DNA of 5,186 nt from Hyphomicrobiales bacterium (lineage in GTDB: Bacteria; Pseudomonadota; Alphaproteobacteria; Rhizobiales; Xanthobacteraceae), in contig JAPLPC010000112.1 of NCBI GenBank assembly GCA_026400425.1, positions 1 through 5,186 on the forward strand, in the 5' to 3' direction. Below, in pieces: positions 1 through 5,186 of this stretch (its first letter is position 1; each line of letters starts with the position of its first letter). Below the pieces are notes generated by a model. The model was not told the origin of the DNA, searched no databases, and saw nothing but the letters and a program-made list of their open reading frames with translations. A program made the translations under genes and the position numbers.

Positions 1-44
1 CCCAGCAGCAGCTGGACCAGCTCATTCAGAAAATCCAGCAATAG
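1..44 (+). CDS. 3' end of upstream gene, probably cvpA (partial)
   Basis: An open frame enters from the left edge and ends at TAG (42-44). Its last 13 residues read QQQLDQLIQKIQQ, a Gln-rich, probably helical tail. The identity is inferred from position: in many proteobacteria the gene just before purF is cvpA, an inner-membrane protein linked to colicin V production, and Bradyrhizobium-type CvpA proteins have a hydrophilic C-terminal tail. Nothing diagnostic of CvpA, such as its membrane segments, lies in the window. The stop is 9 bases before the purF start, which suggests co-transcription. That a coding end is present is fairly sure; the name is a guess from synteny. Confidence 0.5.
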   Translation, partial: QQQLDQLIQKIQQ

Positions 45-53
45 GTACCCCGA

Positions 54-1508
54 ATGCTGACCACGAACCCCTTCGACGACGACAAGTTTCACGATGAATG
101 TGGCGTGTTTGGCATCTATGGCCATTCGGATGCTGCCGCCCATACCGCGCTGGGGCTTCACGCCCTGCAGCATCGCGGCCAGGAAGCGGCCGGCATCGTC
201 GCCTTCGATGGCAAGCGCTTCCACTCCGAACGTCGCCTCGGTCTAGTCGGCGACACCTTTTCCCGCCGCGAAGTGATCGAACGCCTTCCCGGCAATGCCG
301 CCATCGGCCACACCCGCTATTCCACCACCGGCGAAACCATCCTGCGCAACGTGCAGCCGCTGTTCGCCGAACTGAACGCCGGCGGCTTTGCCGTTGCCCA
401 TAACGGCAATCTCACCAACGGCCTGACGCTGCGCCGCGAGCTCGTCAAGAACGGCGCGATGATGCAGTCGACCACCGATACCGAGGTGATCCTGCATCTG
501 GTCGCGGATTCCAAGGGCAACCGCTTCATCGATCGCTACATCGAGGCGCTGCGCGCCATCGAAGGCGCCTATGCGCTGGTGTCGCTGACCAATAAGAAGC
601 TGGTCGGCGCGCGCGATCCGCTCGGCATTCGCCCACTGGTGCTCGGCGAACTCGACGGCTGCCCGATCCTGGCATCGGAAACCTGCGCCCTCGACATCAT
701 CGGCGCGAAATATATCCGCGACATCGAGCCCGGCGAAGTGATCGTGTTCGACGACACCGGAACTCAGAGCCACAAGCCGTTCGCGCCGCAGCCGCCGCGC
801 CCGTGTATCTTCGAATACATCTACTTCGCGCGGCCGGACTCGGTGGTCGCCGGCCGTTCGGTGTACGACACCCGTAAGCGCATGGGCGAAGAGCTGGCCC
901 GCGAGACCCATGTGGAGGCCGACGTCGTCGTGCCGGTGCCGGATTCGGGCGTGCCTGCTGCGATTGGCTACAGCCGCCAGTCCGGCATCCCGTTCGAACT
1001 CGGCATCATCCGCAATCACTATGTCGGCCGCACCTTCATCCAGCCGACCCAGAGCGTGCGCGAACTCGGCGTGCGCATGAAGCATTCGGCCAATCGCGCT
1101 GCGATCGCCGGCAAGCGCATCATTCTCATCGACGACAGCCTGGTGCGTGGCACCACGTCGAAGAAGATCGTCAAGATGATGCGCGATGCGGGCGCTACCG
1201 AAGTGCACTTCCGCATCGCCTCGCCGCCGATCACCCATCCCGATTATTATGGCATCGACACCCCCGACCGCGCCGGCCTGCTGGCTGCCACGCATTCGCT
1301 CGAGCAGATGCGCGAACTGATCGGCGCCGACTCGCTGGCCTTCGTCTCGGTCGATGGCATCTACCGCGCCATGGGCGAAGCCGGCCGCAACCCGGCGCAG
1401 CCGAAATTCGCCGATCACTGTTTCACCGGCGACTACCCGACCGCGCTCACCGACATGAGCGAGATCGACGATCCGCGGCAGCTCTCGCTGCTGGCGGAAG
1501 CGAGCTAG
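54..1508 (+). CDS. purF: Amidophosphoribosyltransferase PurF (glutamine PRPP amidotransferase)
   Basis: This cytosolic enzyme makes 5-phosphoribosylamine from PRPP and glutamine, the first committed step of de novo purine synthesis. The 484 residues cover the whole family length. The N-terminal class II glutamine amidotransferase domain has the nucleophile Cys16 in DECGVFG, RYSTTG at 88-93, HNGN at 116-119 and the STTDTE segment at 139-144. The C-terminal phosphoribosyltransferase domain carries the PRPP loop IDDSLVRGTT at 359-368. Cys16 is preceded by 15 residues, so it must become N-terminal by removal of a propeptide, as in the Bacillus subtilis enzyme; the E. coli type has Cys directly after Met. 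Of the four Bacillus cluster cysteines (236, 382, 437, 440 in mature numbering), the first (Cys251 here) and last (Cys456) have counterparts. The second is Asp397, and I see no equivalent for the third, so a normal 4Fe-4S cluster is unlikely. The start ATG has a modest AGG (43-45), 8 bases upstream and overlapping the previous stop. It is probably expressed with that upstream gene. Confidence 0.97.
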   Translation: MLTTNPFDDDKFHDECGVFGIYGHSDAAAHTALGLHALQHRGQEAAGIVAFDGKRFHSERRLGLVGDTFSRREVIERLPGNAAIGHTRYSTTGETILRNVQPLFAELNAGGFAVAHNGNLTNGLTLRRELVKNGAMMQSTTDTEVILHLVADSKGNRFIDRYIEALRAIEGAYALVSLTNKKLVGARDPLGIRPLVLGELDGCPILASETCALDIIGAKYIRDIEPGEVIVFDDTGTQSHKPFAPQPPRPCIFEYIYFARPDSVVAGRSVYDTRKRMGEELARETHVEADVVVPVPDSGVPAAIGYSRQSGIPFELGIIRNHYVGRTFIQPTQSVRELGVRMKHSANRAAIAGKRIILIDDSLVRGTTSKKIVKMMRDAGATEVHFRIASPPITHPDYYGIDTPDRAGLLAATHSLEQMRELIGADSLAFVSVDGIYRAMGEAGRNPAQPKFADHCFTGDYPTALTDMSEIDDPRQLSLLAEAS

Positions 1509-1546
1509 CCGCGCGCTGCAACTTTCTCTAGCGCTGCTCCAATCAA

Positions 1547-1633
1547 CGTCATGGCCGGGCTTGTCCCGGTCATCCACGTCTGTAGAACCATGCAGAAAAG
1601 GACGTGGATGCCCGGCCTCAGCCGGGCATGACG
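1547..1633. repeat. Palindromic intergenic repeat (REP-like), between purF and the SDR gene
   Basis: Two imperfect inverted arms of about 33 bases (1547-1580 and 1601-1633) flank a 20-base spacer. The outer ends match exactly over CGTCATG and the inner ends over CATCCACGTC with GACGTGGATG; the GC-rich middle pairs imperfectly. The motif, a CCGGGC-rich block joined to ATCCACGTC, resembles a dispersed palindrome common between genes in Bradyrhizobium-like genomes (recalled, not searched). As RNA it would fold into a long hairpin downstream of purF. No T-run follows, so it may protect the 3' end or weaken read-through rather than terminate transcription. No transposase gene is present. Confidence 0.75.
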
Positions 1634-1636
1634 GAG
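1633..1636 (+). promoter_or_regulatory. Probable ribosome binding site of the SDR gene
   Basis: GGAG lies 12 bases before the ATG at 1649, a slightly long spacing. It directly abuts the right arm of the palindromic repeat, so folding of that repeat could affect access to the site. No better site lies closer to the start. Confidence 0.4.
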
Positions 1637-1648
1637 TGAAGCTGCATC

Positions 1649-2392
1649 ATGACCACAAAACCTCTCGCTTCTCGTATCGCCCTCGTGACCGGCGCCTCGC
1701 GTGGTATCGGCTATGCGACCGCCATCGCGCTCGCCAAGTCCGGCGCGCACATCATCGCGGTGGCGCGTACCCAGGGCGGCCTTGAGGAGCTCGACGACGC
1801 CGTCCGGGCCGAAGGCAGCACCGCGACGCTTGTGCCGCTCAACGTCACCGACCTCGACGGCATCGCGCGGCTCGGTGCGGCGCTGCATGAGCGCCATGGC
1901 AAGATCGACATTCTGGTCGGCAATGCCGGCGTCGCCGGACCATCGTCGCCGCTCGGCCATATCGACATGAAGGCATGGAACGAGACCATGGGCGTGAACG
2001 CCACCGCCAATTTCCAATTGATCCGCTGCATGGAGCCGTTGCTGCAGCAGTCCGATGCCGGCCGCGCGGTGTTCGTCACCTCCGGCACTGCCAACAAGGC
2101 TTCCGCCTATCGTGGCCCCTATGCGGTGTCGAAGGCCGCACTGGAAACTCTGGTGCGGGTCTGGGCCAATGAAACCGTCACCACGCCGCTCCGCGTCAAT
2201 CTGTTCAACCCCGGGCCGGTCCGCACTCATATGCGCGCCATCGTGATGCCCGGCGAGGACCCGGAGACGCTGGACACGCCGGCGCAGGTCGCCGAAGCCA
2301 TCGTGCCGCTGTGCCTGCCGTCCTGGACCGAGACCGGCAAATTCGTGGACTACAAGACCGGCAAGCTGATGGACTTCCATCCGCCGTCGTAA
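1649..2392 (+). CDS. Short-chain dehydrogenase/reductase (SDR), probably NADP(H)-dependent
   Basis: A 247-residue classical SDR with one Rossmann domain, probably cytosolic, oxidising an alcohol or reducing a carbonyl. The cofactor loop is TGASRGIG (14-21), and NAG at 92-94 is the usual structural motif. Catalytic residues are Asn117, Ser145 (TSG), Tyr158 and Lys162 (YAVSK), all present. PGPVRT (188-193) is the usual cofactor-holding segment after strand 6. Arg18 in the glycine loop and Arg40 at the end of the second strand suggest NADP(H) rather than NAD(H). No signal peptide or membrane segment is seen, and the length is typical. The substrate cannot be read from the sequence; FabG-like 3-oxoacyl reductases are among its relatives, but that does not settle its role. 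It lies 140 bases downstream of purF with a palindromic repeat between, so shared transcription is possible but there is no functional link to purine synthesis. The ATG is the natural start because the cofactor motif begins 13 residues later. Confidence 0.93.
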   Translation: MTTKPLASRIALVTGASRGIGYATAIALAKSGAHIIAVARTQGGLEELDDAVRAEGSTATLVPLNVTDLDGIARLGAALHERHGKIDILVGNAGVAGPSSPLGHIDMKAWNETMGVNATANFQLIRCMEPLLQQSDAGRAVFVTSGTANKASAYRGPYAVSKAALETLVRVWANETVTTPLRVNLFNPGPVRTHMRAIVMPGEDPETLDTPAQVAEAIVPLCLPSWTETGKFVDYKTGKLMDFHPPS

Positions 2393-2410
2393 CCGTATCC
2401 GTCTCCGCAG

Positions 2411-2498
2411 CCTTTGCGAGAAGCAGTCGCGACGAAGCTGTCCAGCCGTTGTTTGCTGCCTTCTGGATTGCCGCGTCGCTTCGCTCCTTGCAATGACG
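2411..2498. repeat. Second palindromic intergenic repeat, different family
   Basis: Imperfect inverted arms run from about TTGCGAG (2414) to CTGTCCAG (ending 2445), and from CTGGATTG (2463) to TTGCAATGAC (ending 2497). The reverse complement of the right arm holds TTGCAAGGAGCGAAGCGACG and then GGCAATCCAG, close to a dispersed repeat often seen between genes in Bradyrhizobium-like genomes (recalled, not searched). It starts about 20 bases after the SDR stop codon. The arms differ by small indels, so the hairpin has internal bulges. No coding function is apparent. Confidence 0.65.
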
Positions 2499-2590
2499 GC
2501 AGGGAGCACGGCGCGCAGTTGTTAGCGCTGCCGGGCGACGACAGCAGGGCAAGATGGCGCGCAAATTCCTGCTTCCACCTTTCCAAATTT

Positions 2591-2617
2591 AAAGCCCGGC
2601 TTTCGTAGCCGGGCTTT
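2591..2617. terminator. Hairpin terminator between converging genes
   Basis: A perfect 10-bp stem, AAAGCCCGGC with GCCGGGCTTT, encloses a 7-base loop (2601-2607). On the minus strand the stem is followed by TTTAAATTT, a fair U-rich tail, and it sits 28 bases past the stop of the outer-membrane protein gene; this makes it that gene's rho-independent terminator. On the plus strand only three Ts end the stem, but it may also stop transcripts leaving the SDR gene. Confidence 0.85.
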
Positions 2618-2644
2618 CAGTGATCGCGTGAGCAGTCGGCTGAA

Positions 2645-3457
2645 TTACCAGCCCATGCCGCCGAACTTGTAGTTCAGGCCGGCACGAACGATGTGGCCAT
2701 CGTTCCTAAAATTGGAGTTGTAGCCAGGCCCGCCGGCCGTGAAGGTCGGAACGTTGAGAACTGCAACGTCGGAGCTGCCGAGATCATAGTACAGATACTC
2801 GGTCTTGACGGTCCAGTTGCCCATCCATGCGTGCTCGATACCGCCACCGACGGTGTAGCCGGTCTTGGTGTCGCGATTACTACCGGTGAACTGCAATGCG
2901 GCGCCGGGATTGACGCCGAACAGCGATACGCTGTTCTCGACTTCGCCATAGGCGAAACCACCGGTCGCATAAACCATGGTGCGATCCCACGCATAACCGA
3001 GACGGCCACGCACGGTGCCGAAATAGTTCATGCGGGAATTGAACGTGTTGTTCAGCGTTCCGATGCCGCTCAGCGGGACCGTCACGGCCGTGGTCGAGGA
3101 TCGGACGTCGGTGTAAGAAATATCTGCTTCCAGACCCCAGACCCATGGGCTGTTGGCCTGCCAGTTCCAACCCATCTGACCGCCACCGATGAAGCCATCG
3201 CGATCGAGACCGACCGATGCCGGACGGGCACCTCCAAGGACGTTGTTGGTGTTGAACAACGCAAGACCCGTCGTATCAACACCGGTCCGATCACCGAACG
3301 TGTAGCCGGCGTGCAGACCGGCATAGAAGCCCGACCAGTTGTAGATCGGCGCAACAACCGGCGCGGCCTTGGTGTACATCCGCGGCGCCATGTCGGCGGC
3401 CAAGGCCGGTCCAGCGAGCACGACAAGCGCGGCCGTGCCGAGCAGAATCTTCTTCAT
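2645..3457 (-). CDS. Outer-membrane beta-barrel protein, Omp25/31-like porin family
   Basis: A 270-residue small outer-membrane protein of the type abundant in Rhizobiales. The signal peptide is clear: MKK, a hydrophobic stretch at 4-19 and cleavage after ALA (18-20), giving a mature start at ADMAP. The first strand follows an NWSGFYAG motif (40-47), typical of the family. Alternating aromatic/Gly strands follow, including FGTVRGRLGYAW (146-157), VYATGGFAYG (162-171), GGGIEHAW (204-211) and VKTEYLYYDLG (217-227). It ends in NYKFGGMGW, with an aromatic last residue as expected for barrel insertion by the BAM machinery. An eight-stranded barrel is inferred from length and family. The role is probably structural or permeability-related; no substrate can be named. 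I place the start at the second of two adjacent ATGs because GGGGA (3468-3464) then lies 6 bases away; the first ATG (3458-3460) would leave only 3. A further in-frame ATG at 3473-3475 lies beyond that site and would lengthen the signal peptide unnaturally. The gene is probably transcribed alone and ends at the hairpin downstream. Confidence 0.92.
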   Translation of the reverse strand: MKKILLGTAALVVLAGPALAADMAPRMYTKAAPVVAPIYNWSGFYAGLHAGYTFGDRTGVDTTGLALFNTNNVLGGARPASVGLDRDGFIGGGQMGWNWQANSPWVWGLEADISYTDVRSSTTAVTVPLSGIGTLNNTFNSRMNYFGTVRGRLGYAWDRTMVYATGGFAYGEVENSVSLFGVNPGAALQFTGSNRDTKTGYTVGGGIEHAWMGNWTVKTEYLYYDLGSSDVAVLNVPTFTAGGPGYNSNFRNDGHIVRAGLNYKFGGMGW

Positions 3458-3460
3458 CAT

Positions 3461-3666
3461 CAGTCCCCTTTGCATTCCCGCGTCGAACCAACGTCGGATG
3501 AGAAGACGATAACGGGCGTTGCACAGCTGGACTGTTGCACATTTGGCGCAACCGTTCCCGGTCGCGCGACGCCGCTACGTGAATGGTATTCGAGGAAAGT
3601 TTTCAGCCGAAACTGGTAAGCGGGTGTCATGCGTCACGAGCGCGCAGGCAGCGACGTGCGACGATT
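3461..3666 (-). promoter_or_regulatory. Intergenic region between der and the porin gene, presumed porin promoter and leader
   Basis: About 200 non-coding bases lie between the der stop and the porin start. The porin should have its own promoter here, being unrelated in function and expression to der. I could not pick a convincing -35/-10 pair. The one visible structure is an 8-base direct repeat, GTTGCACA on the plus strand, at 3518-3525 and 3534-3541, one and a half helical turns apart, with CAGCTG between the copies. It might bind a regulator. No strong terminator for der is visible just after its stop. Confidence 0.4.
3464..3468 (-). promoter_or_regulatory. Ribosome binding site deciding the porin start
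   Basis: Read on the minus strand, AAAGGGGA precedes two consecutive ATGs. The GGGGA core is 6 bases from the second ATG (3455-3457) and 3 from the first, so the second is preferred. The strong site fits a highly expressed outer-membrane protein. Confidence 0.7.
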
Positions 3667-4500
3667 TTAGTTCGGCCGCTTGCGCTTATGAGCGAACGGA
3701 TTCACCTTCTCCCGCAGCGTAATCCGAATCGGCGTACCCGGCAGCTCGAACGCTTCACGCATACTGTTGGTGAGATAGCGCAAATAACTGGTCGGCACCG
3801 CATCGGCGCGCGAGCAAAACACGACGAAGCTCGGCGGTCGCGCTTTGGTCTGGGTGATGTAGTTCAGCTTCAAACGGCGCCCCGACACCGCCGGTGGCGG
3901 ATTTTTGCCGATGGCATCTTCGAACCAGCGGTTCAGCGCGGCAGTGGCGATGCGCCGATTCCAGATCTTGTAGGATTCCTGAATCGCCCCCATCAGGCGA
4001 TCAATGCCCTCGCCCATCAAGCCTGAGATCGCCACGATCGGCACGCCCTTGATCTGCGGCAGCCAGTGATCGGCCTCGGTGCGCAGCTGCCCGATCATGC
4101 CGCCGCGCTTCTCGACCAGATCCCACTTGTTGACCGCGAGCACGAGCGCCCGACCTTCGCGCTCGACCAGATCGGTGATGCGCAGATCCTGTTCCTCGAA
4201 CTTGTTCTGCGAATCCATCATCATCACCACGACTTCGGCAAAGCGGATGGCGCGCAAGGCATCGGCGACGGAGAGCTTTTCGAGCTTCTCTTCGATACGC
4301 GAACGACGGCGCAGCCCCGCGGTGTCGAACAGGCGAAAGTTGCGGCCCTTATAATCCAGTTCGACGGAAATCGAGTCGCGTGTGGTGCCCGCTTCCGGCG
4401 AGGTCAGCAGGCGCTCCTCGCCGAGCAGATAATTGATGGTGGTGGACTTGCCGGCATTGGGGCGTCCGACGATGGCCACGCGGATCGGGCGCGTAGCGAT
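3667..4500 (-). CDS. der: Der C-terminal fragment: second GTPase and KH-like domains, no normal start
   Basis: From the Ile codon at 4500-4498 this frame reads IATRPIRVAIVGRPNAGKST and then a complete second GTPase domain: P-loop GRPNAGKS, the switch I segment EAGTTRD, DTAG followed by LRRRSRIEEK, NKWD and SGLMGEG. The C-terminal KH-like domain follows (KLNYITQTKARPPSF, then LRYL) and ends in a basic tail, NPFAHKRKRPN, usual for Der. No ATG with a ribosome binding site opens this frame. The first possible initiator is GTG at 4479-4477, inside the first beta strand, with only GAAGAG about 21 bases before it. Independent translation therefore looks poor, and the segment makes most sense as the second half of one Der protein. 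Confidence 0.8.
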   Translation of the reverse strand: MATRPIRVAIVGRPNAGKSTTINYLLGEERLLTSPEAGTTRDSISVELDYKGRNFRLFDTAGLRRRSRIEEKLEKLSVADALRAIRFAEVVVMMMDSQNKFEEQDLRITDLVEREGRALVLAVNKWDLVEKRGGMIGQLRTEADHWLPQIKGVPIVAISGLMGEGIDRLMGAIQESYKIWNRRIATAALNRWFEDAIGKNPPPAVSGRRLKLNYITQTKARPPSFVVFCSRADAVPTSYLRYLTNSMREAFELPGTPIRITLREKVNPFAHKRKRPN

Positions 4501-5012
4501 CTCTTCGTGGTCTCTTCGTCCTCTTCGTCCTCACCGACGGGAACAGGCATCAGCTTGGCGAGTTCGTCATAGAGCTCGCCAAGCCCCTCGCCGTGCTCGG
4601 CGGAAATCTGGATGGGGTCACCGAGGCCGAGCGCATAGGATTCCATCGCGCCGACCTCGCCATGCTTGCCCTCGCTCTTGTTGGCAAGCAGCATCACCGG
4701 CTTGTTGGCGCGGCGTGCGAAATCGGCGAAGGCGCGGTCGTTCGGCGTCAGGCCCATGCGCGCGTCGATCACGAAGAACAGCGCGTCGGCCAGCGCGATG
4801 CGCGCGGTGAGCGAGCCCTTGGCGCCTTCGTCGAGGCCGGCGGTATCGATGATGGTGAATTCGAGATCGCCCAGCCGGGCTGCGCCCTCGCGCCGGTCGC
4901 GGGTGACGCCGGGGGTGTCATCGACCAGCGCCAGCTTCTGCCCCACCAGACGGTTGAACAGCGTGGACTTGCCGACATTGGGCCGGCCGATAATGGCAAT
5001 CGTATAAGACAT
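4404..5012 (-). CDS. der: Der N-terminal fragment: first GTPase domain, premature stop
   Basis: As it stands this frame would make 202 residues, of which about 169 are genuine Der; the last 33 are out-of-frame sequence. The first domain shows the P-loop GRPNVGKS (9-16), switch I Thr37 in TPGVTRD, DTAG (56-59), NKSE (111-114) in place of the canonical NKxD, and SAE (137-139). After DTAGLDEGAKGSLTAR the sequence goes straight to IALADALFFVIDAR. In Der proteins I recall, about eight further residues with an MxEQT-like pattern come between. That gap falls in the switch II helix and would probably disturb nucleotide-coupled movement. Alone, this fragment lacks the second GTPase and the KH-like domain needed for ribosome binding. 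Confidence 0.8.
   Translation of the reverse strand: MSYTIAIIGRPNVGKSTLFNRLVGQKLALVDDTPGVTRDRREGAARLGDLEFTIIDTAGLDEGAKGSLTARIALADALFFVIDARMGLTPNDRAFADFARRANKPVMLLANKSEGKHGEVGAMESYALGLGDPIQISAEHGEGLGELYDELAKLMPVPVGEDEEDEETTKRSLRARSAWPSSDAPMPASPPPSIICSARSAC
4501..4529 (-). repeat. Short tandem repeat in the der linker, site of the frameshift
   Basis: On the plus strand CTCTTCGT occurs at 4501-4508, 4512-4519 and 4521-4528. The last two are perfect tandem 9-base copies (CTCTTCGTC), and the first copy is spaced by 11. On the coding strand they encode the Asp/Glu linker between the two GTPase domains. The copy with abnormal spacing is where the reading frame changes, consistent with replication slippage or with a sequencing problem in a repetitive stretch. 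Confidence 0.75.
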
Positions 5013-5067
5013 GGGCGATCCGTGCGCCCGTTACGGACGTTCTGTCAATGCGCGGAGTTGCGCGAGC

Positions 5068-5186
5068 TTAACGCGAGAAACTTCCCGACGGCATCGGGGC
5101 AGGAAATGCGCCCGAGGACTGCGGCTGCTGCGCCGGCGCGGCGGCGGGCGCCTCCGGCGGCGGCGCGGTGGTGCGACGGCGGCTGA
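5068..5186 (-). CDS. 3' end of a gene upstream of der, Pro/Ala-rich tail (partial)
   Basis: A minus-strand frame enters from the right edge and ends at TAA (5070-5068), giving 39 residues. It begins SRRRTTAPPPEAPAAAPAQQ and ends PMPSGSFSR. This low-complexity Pro/Ala/Gln tail looks like an unstructured C-terminus, and no domain is visible. It lies 55 bases before the der start on the same strand. In many alphaproteobacteria the genes before der encode a YfgM-like tetratricopeptide-repeat membrane protein and sometimes a BamB-like propeller, so either is possible by context; the sequence itself does not decide. The high GC leaves other frames open too, so that this is coding is likely rather than certain. 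Confidence 0.45.
   Translation of the reverse strand, partial: SRRRTTAPPPEAPAAAPAQQPQSSGAFPAPMPSGSFSR

Larger units (their letters stand above)
3667..5012 (-). pseudogene. der: GTPase Der (EngA), reading frame broken in the inter-domain linker
   Basis: Der is a cytosolic protein with two tandem GTPase domains and a C-terminal KH-like domain that acts late in 50S ribosomal subunit assembly and is normally essential. All three parts are recognisable here but lie in two frames. The first domain reads in one frame from ATG 5012. Near 4506/4507, within an acidic linker coded by tandem repeats, the frame must shift by one to reach the second domain. Adding one base after ACCAC would give ETTEEIATRPIRV, a natural linker into the next P-loop, and a product of 448 residues. 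The second-domain frame is closed upstream by TGA at 4533-4531, so the switch point is confined to this linker. The first domain also seems about eight residues short in switch II (junction 4799/4800). I label the gene broken on the sequence as given; sequencing or assembly error is a serious alternative, since the rest is well preserved. A weak GGA (5021-5019 on the minus strand) precedes the start. Confidence 0.85.

Noticed and set aside
243..1577. Long minus-strand open frame opposite purF (444 residues)
   Set aside because: It is antisense to a certain gene, rich in Arg/His/Ala/Asp as expected for the complement of high-GC coding DNA, and has no recognisable domain.
1628..1639. Tiny reading frame ATG ACG GAG TGA before the SDR gene
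   Set aside because: Three codons at the end of a repeat with no ribosome binding site; too short to support as a leader peptide.
1547..2498. Composite transposon formed by the two repeats around the SDR gene
   Set aside because: The two repeats belong to different families, there is no transposase, and no target-site duplication is visible.
1505..2509. Long minus-strand open frame opposite the SDR gene (334 residues)
   Set aside because: It runs through both palindromic repeats and mirrors SDR codons; composition is that of a shadow frame.
2693..3619. Plus-strand open frame of 308 residues opposite the porin gene
   Set aside because: The minus strand holds a clear signal peptide and barrel protein with RBS and terminator; the plus frame shows no domain and extends into the porin promoter region.
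4498..4533. Programmed -1 ribosomal frameshift in der
   Set aside because: No X-XXY-YYZ slippery heptamer is present at the junction, no obvious stimulatory hairpin follows, and Der is not known to use one.
4593..5186. Plus-strand open frame opposite der and running to the window end
   Set aside because: It is the complement of the Der first domain, which carries unmistakable GTPase motifs.

Overview
The window looks like core chromosome of an alphaproteobacterium of the Bradyrhizobium / Rhodopseudomonas / Tardiphaga group (Nitrobacteraceae). The basis is high-GC codon use, the protein sequences of PurF, the Omp25/31-type porin and Der, and two palindromic intergenic repeats of a kind common in Bradyrhizobium-like genomes. 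This placement comes from recall of the families, not from a search.

Plus strand, 1-2392: the last 13 codons of an upstream gene (probably cvpA, the usual partner of purF) lead within 9 bases into purF (54-1508). PurF catalyses the first committed step of purine synthesis. A 140-base gap with a palindromic repeat (about 1547-1633) separates it from a short-chain dehydrogenase/reductase (1649-2392) that appears NADP-dependent and has a complete catalytic set. A second palindromic repeat of a different family (about 2411-2498) follows, and then a strong hairpin terminator (2591-2617) between the converging genes.

Minus strand, 5186-2645: the 3' end of an unidentified gene with a Pro/Ala-rich tail (5186-5068) is followed by der (engA; 5012-3667), the double-GTPase factor for 50S ribosome assembly. 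Downstream lies a separate gene for a small outer-membrane beta-barrel protein (3457-2645). The 209 bases between der and this porin gene should hold its promoter and leader.

The most notable feature is der. It is broken by a net single-base loss in its acidic inter-domain linker (near 4506/4507), inside short tandem repeats. It also seems to lack about eight codons in the switch II region of the first GTPase domain (junction 4799/4800). Der is normally essential, so this is either sequence error, a recently decayed copy with an intact one elsewhere, or an unusual split protein. A second point of interest is PurF, which keeps the Bacillus-type propeptide layout but lacks two of the four cysteines that bind the 4Fe-4S cluster in the Bacillus enzyme. 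I see no mobile element with a transposase, CRISPR array, tRNA, rRNA or clearly novel multi-gene system here.
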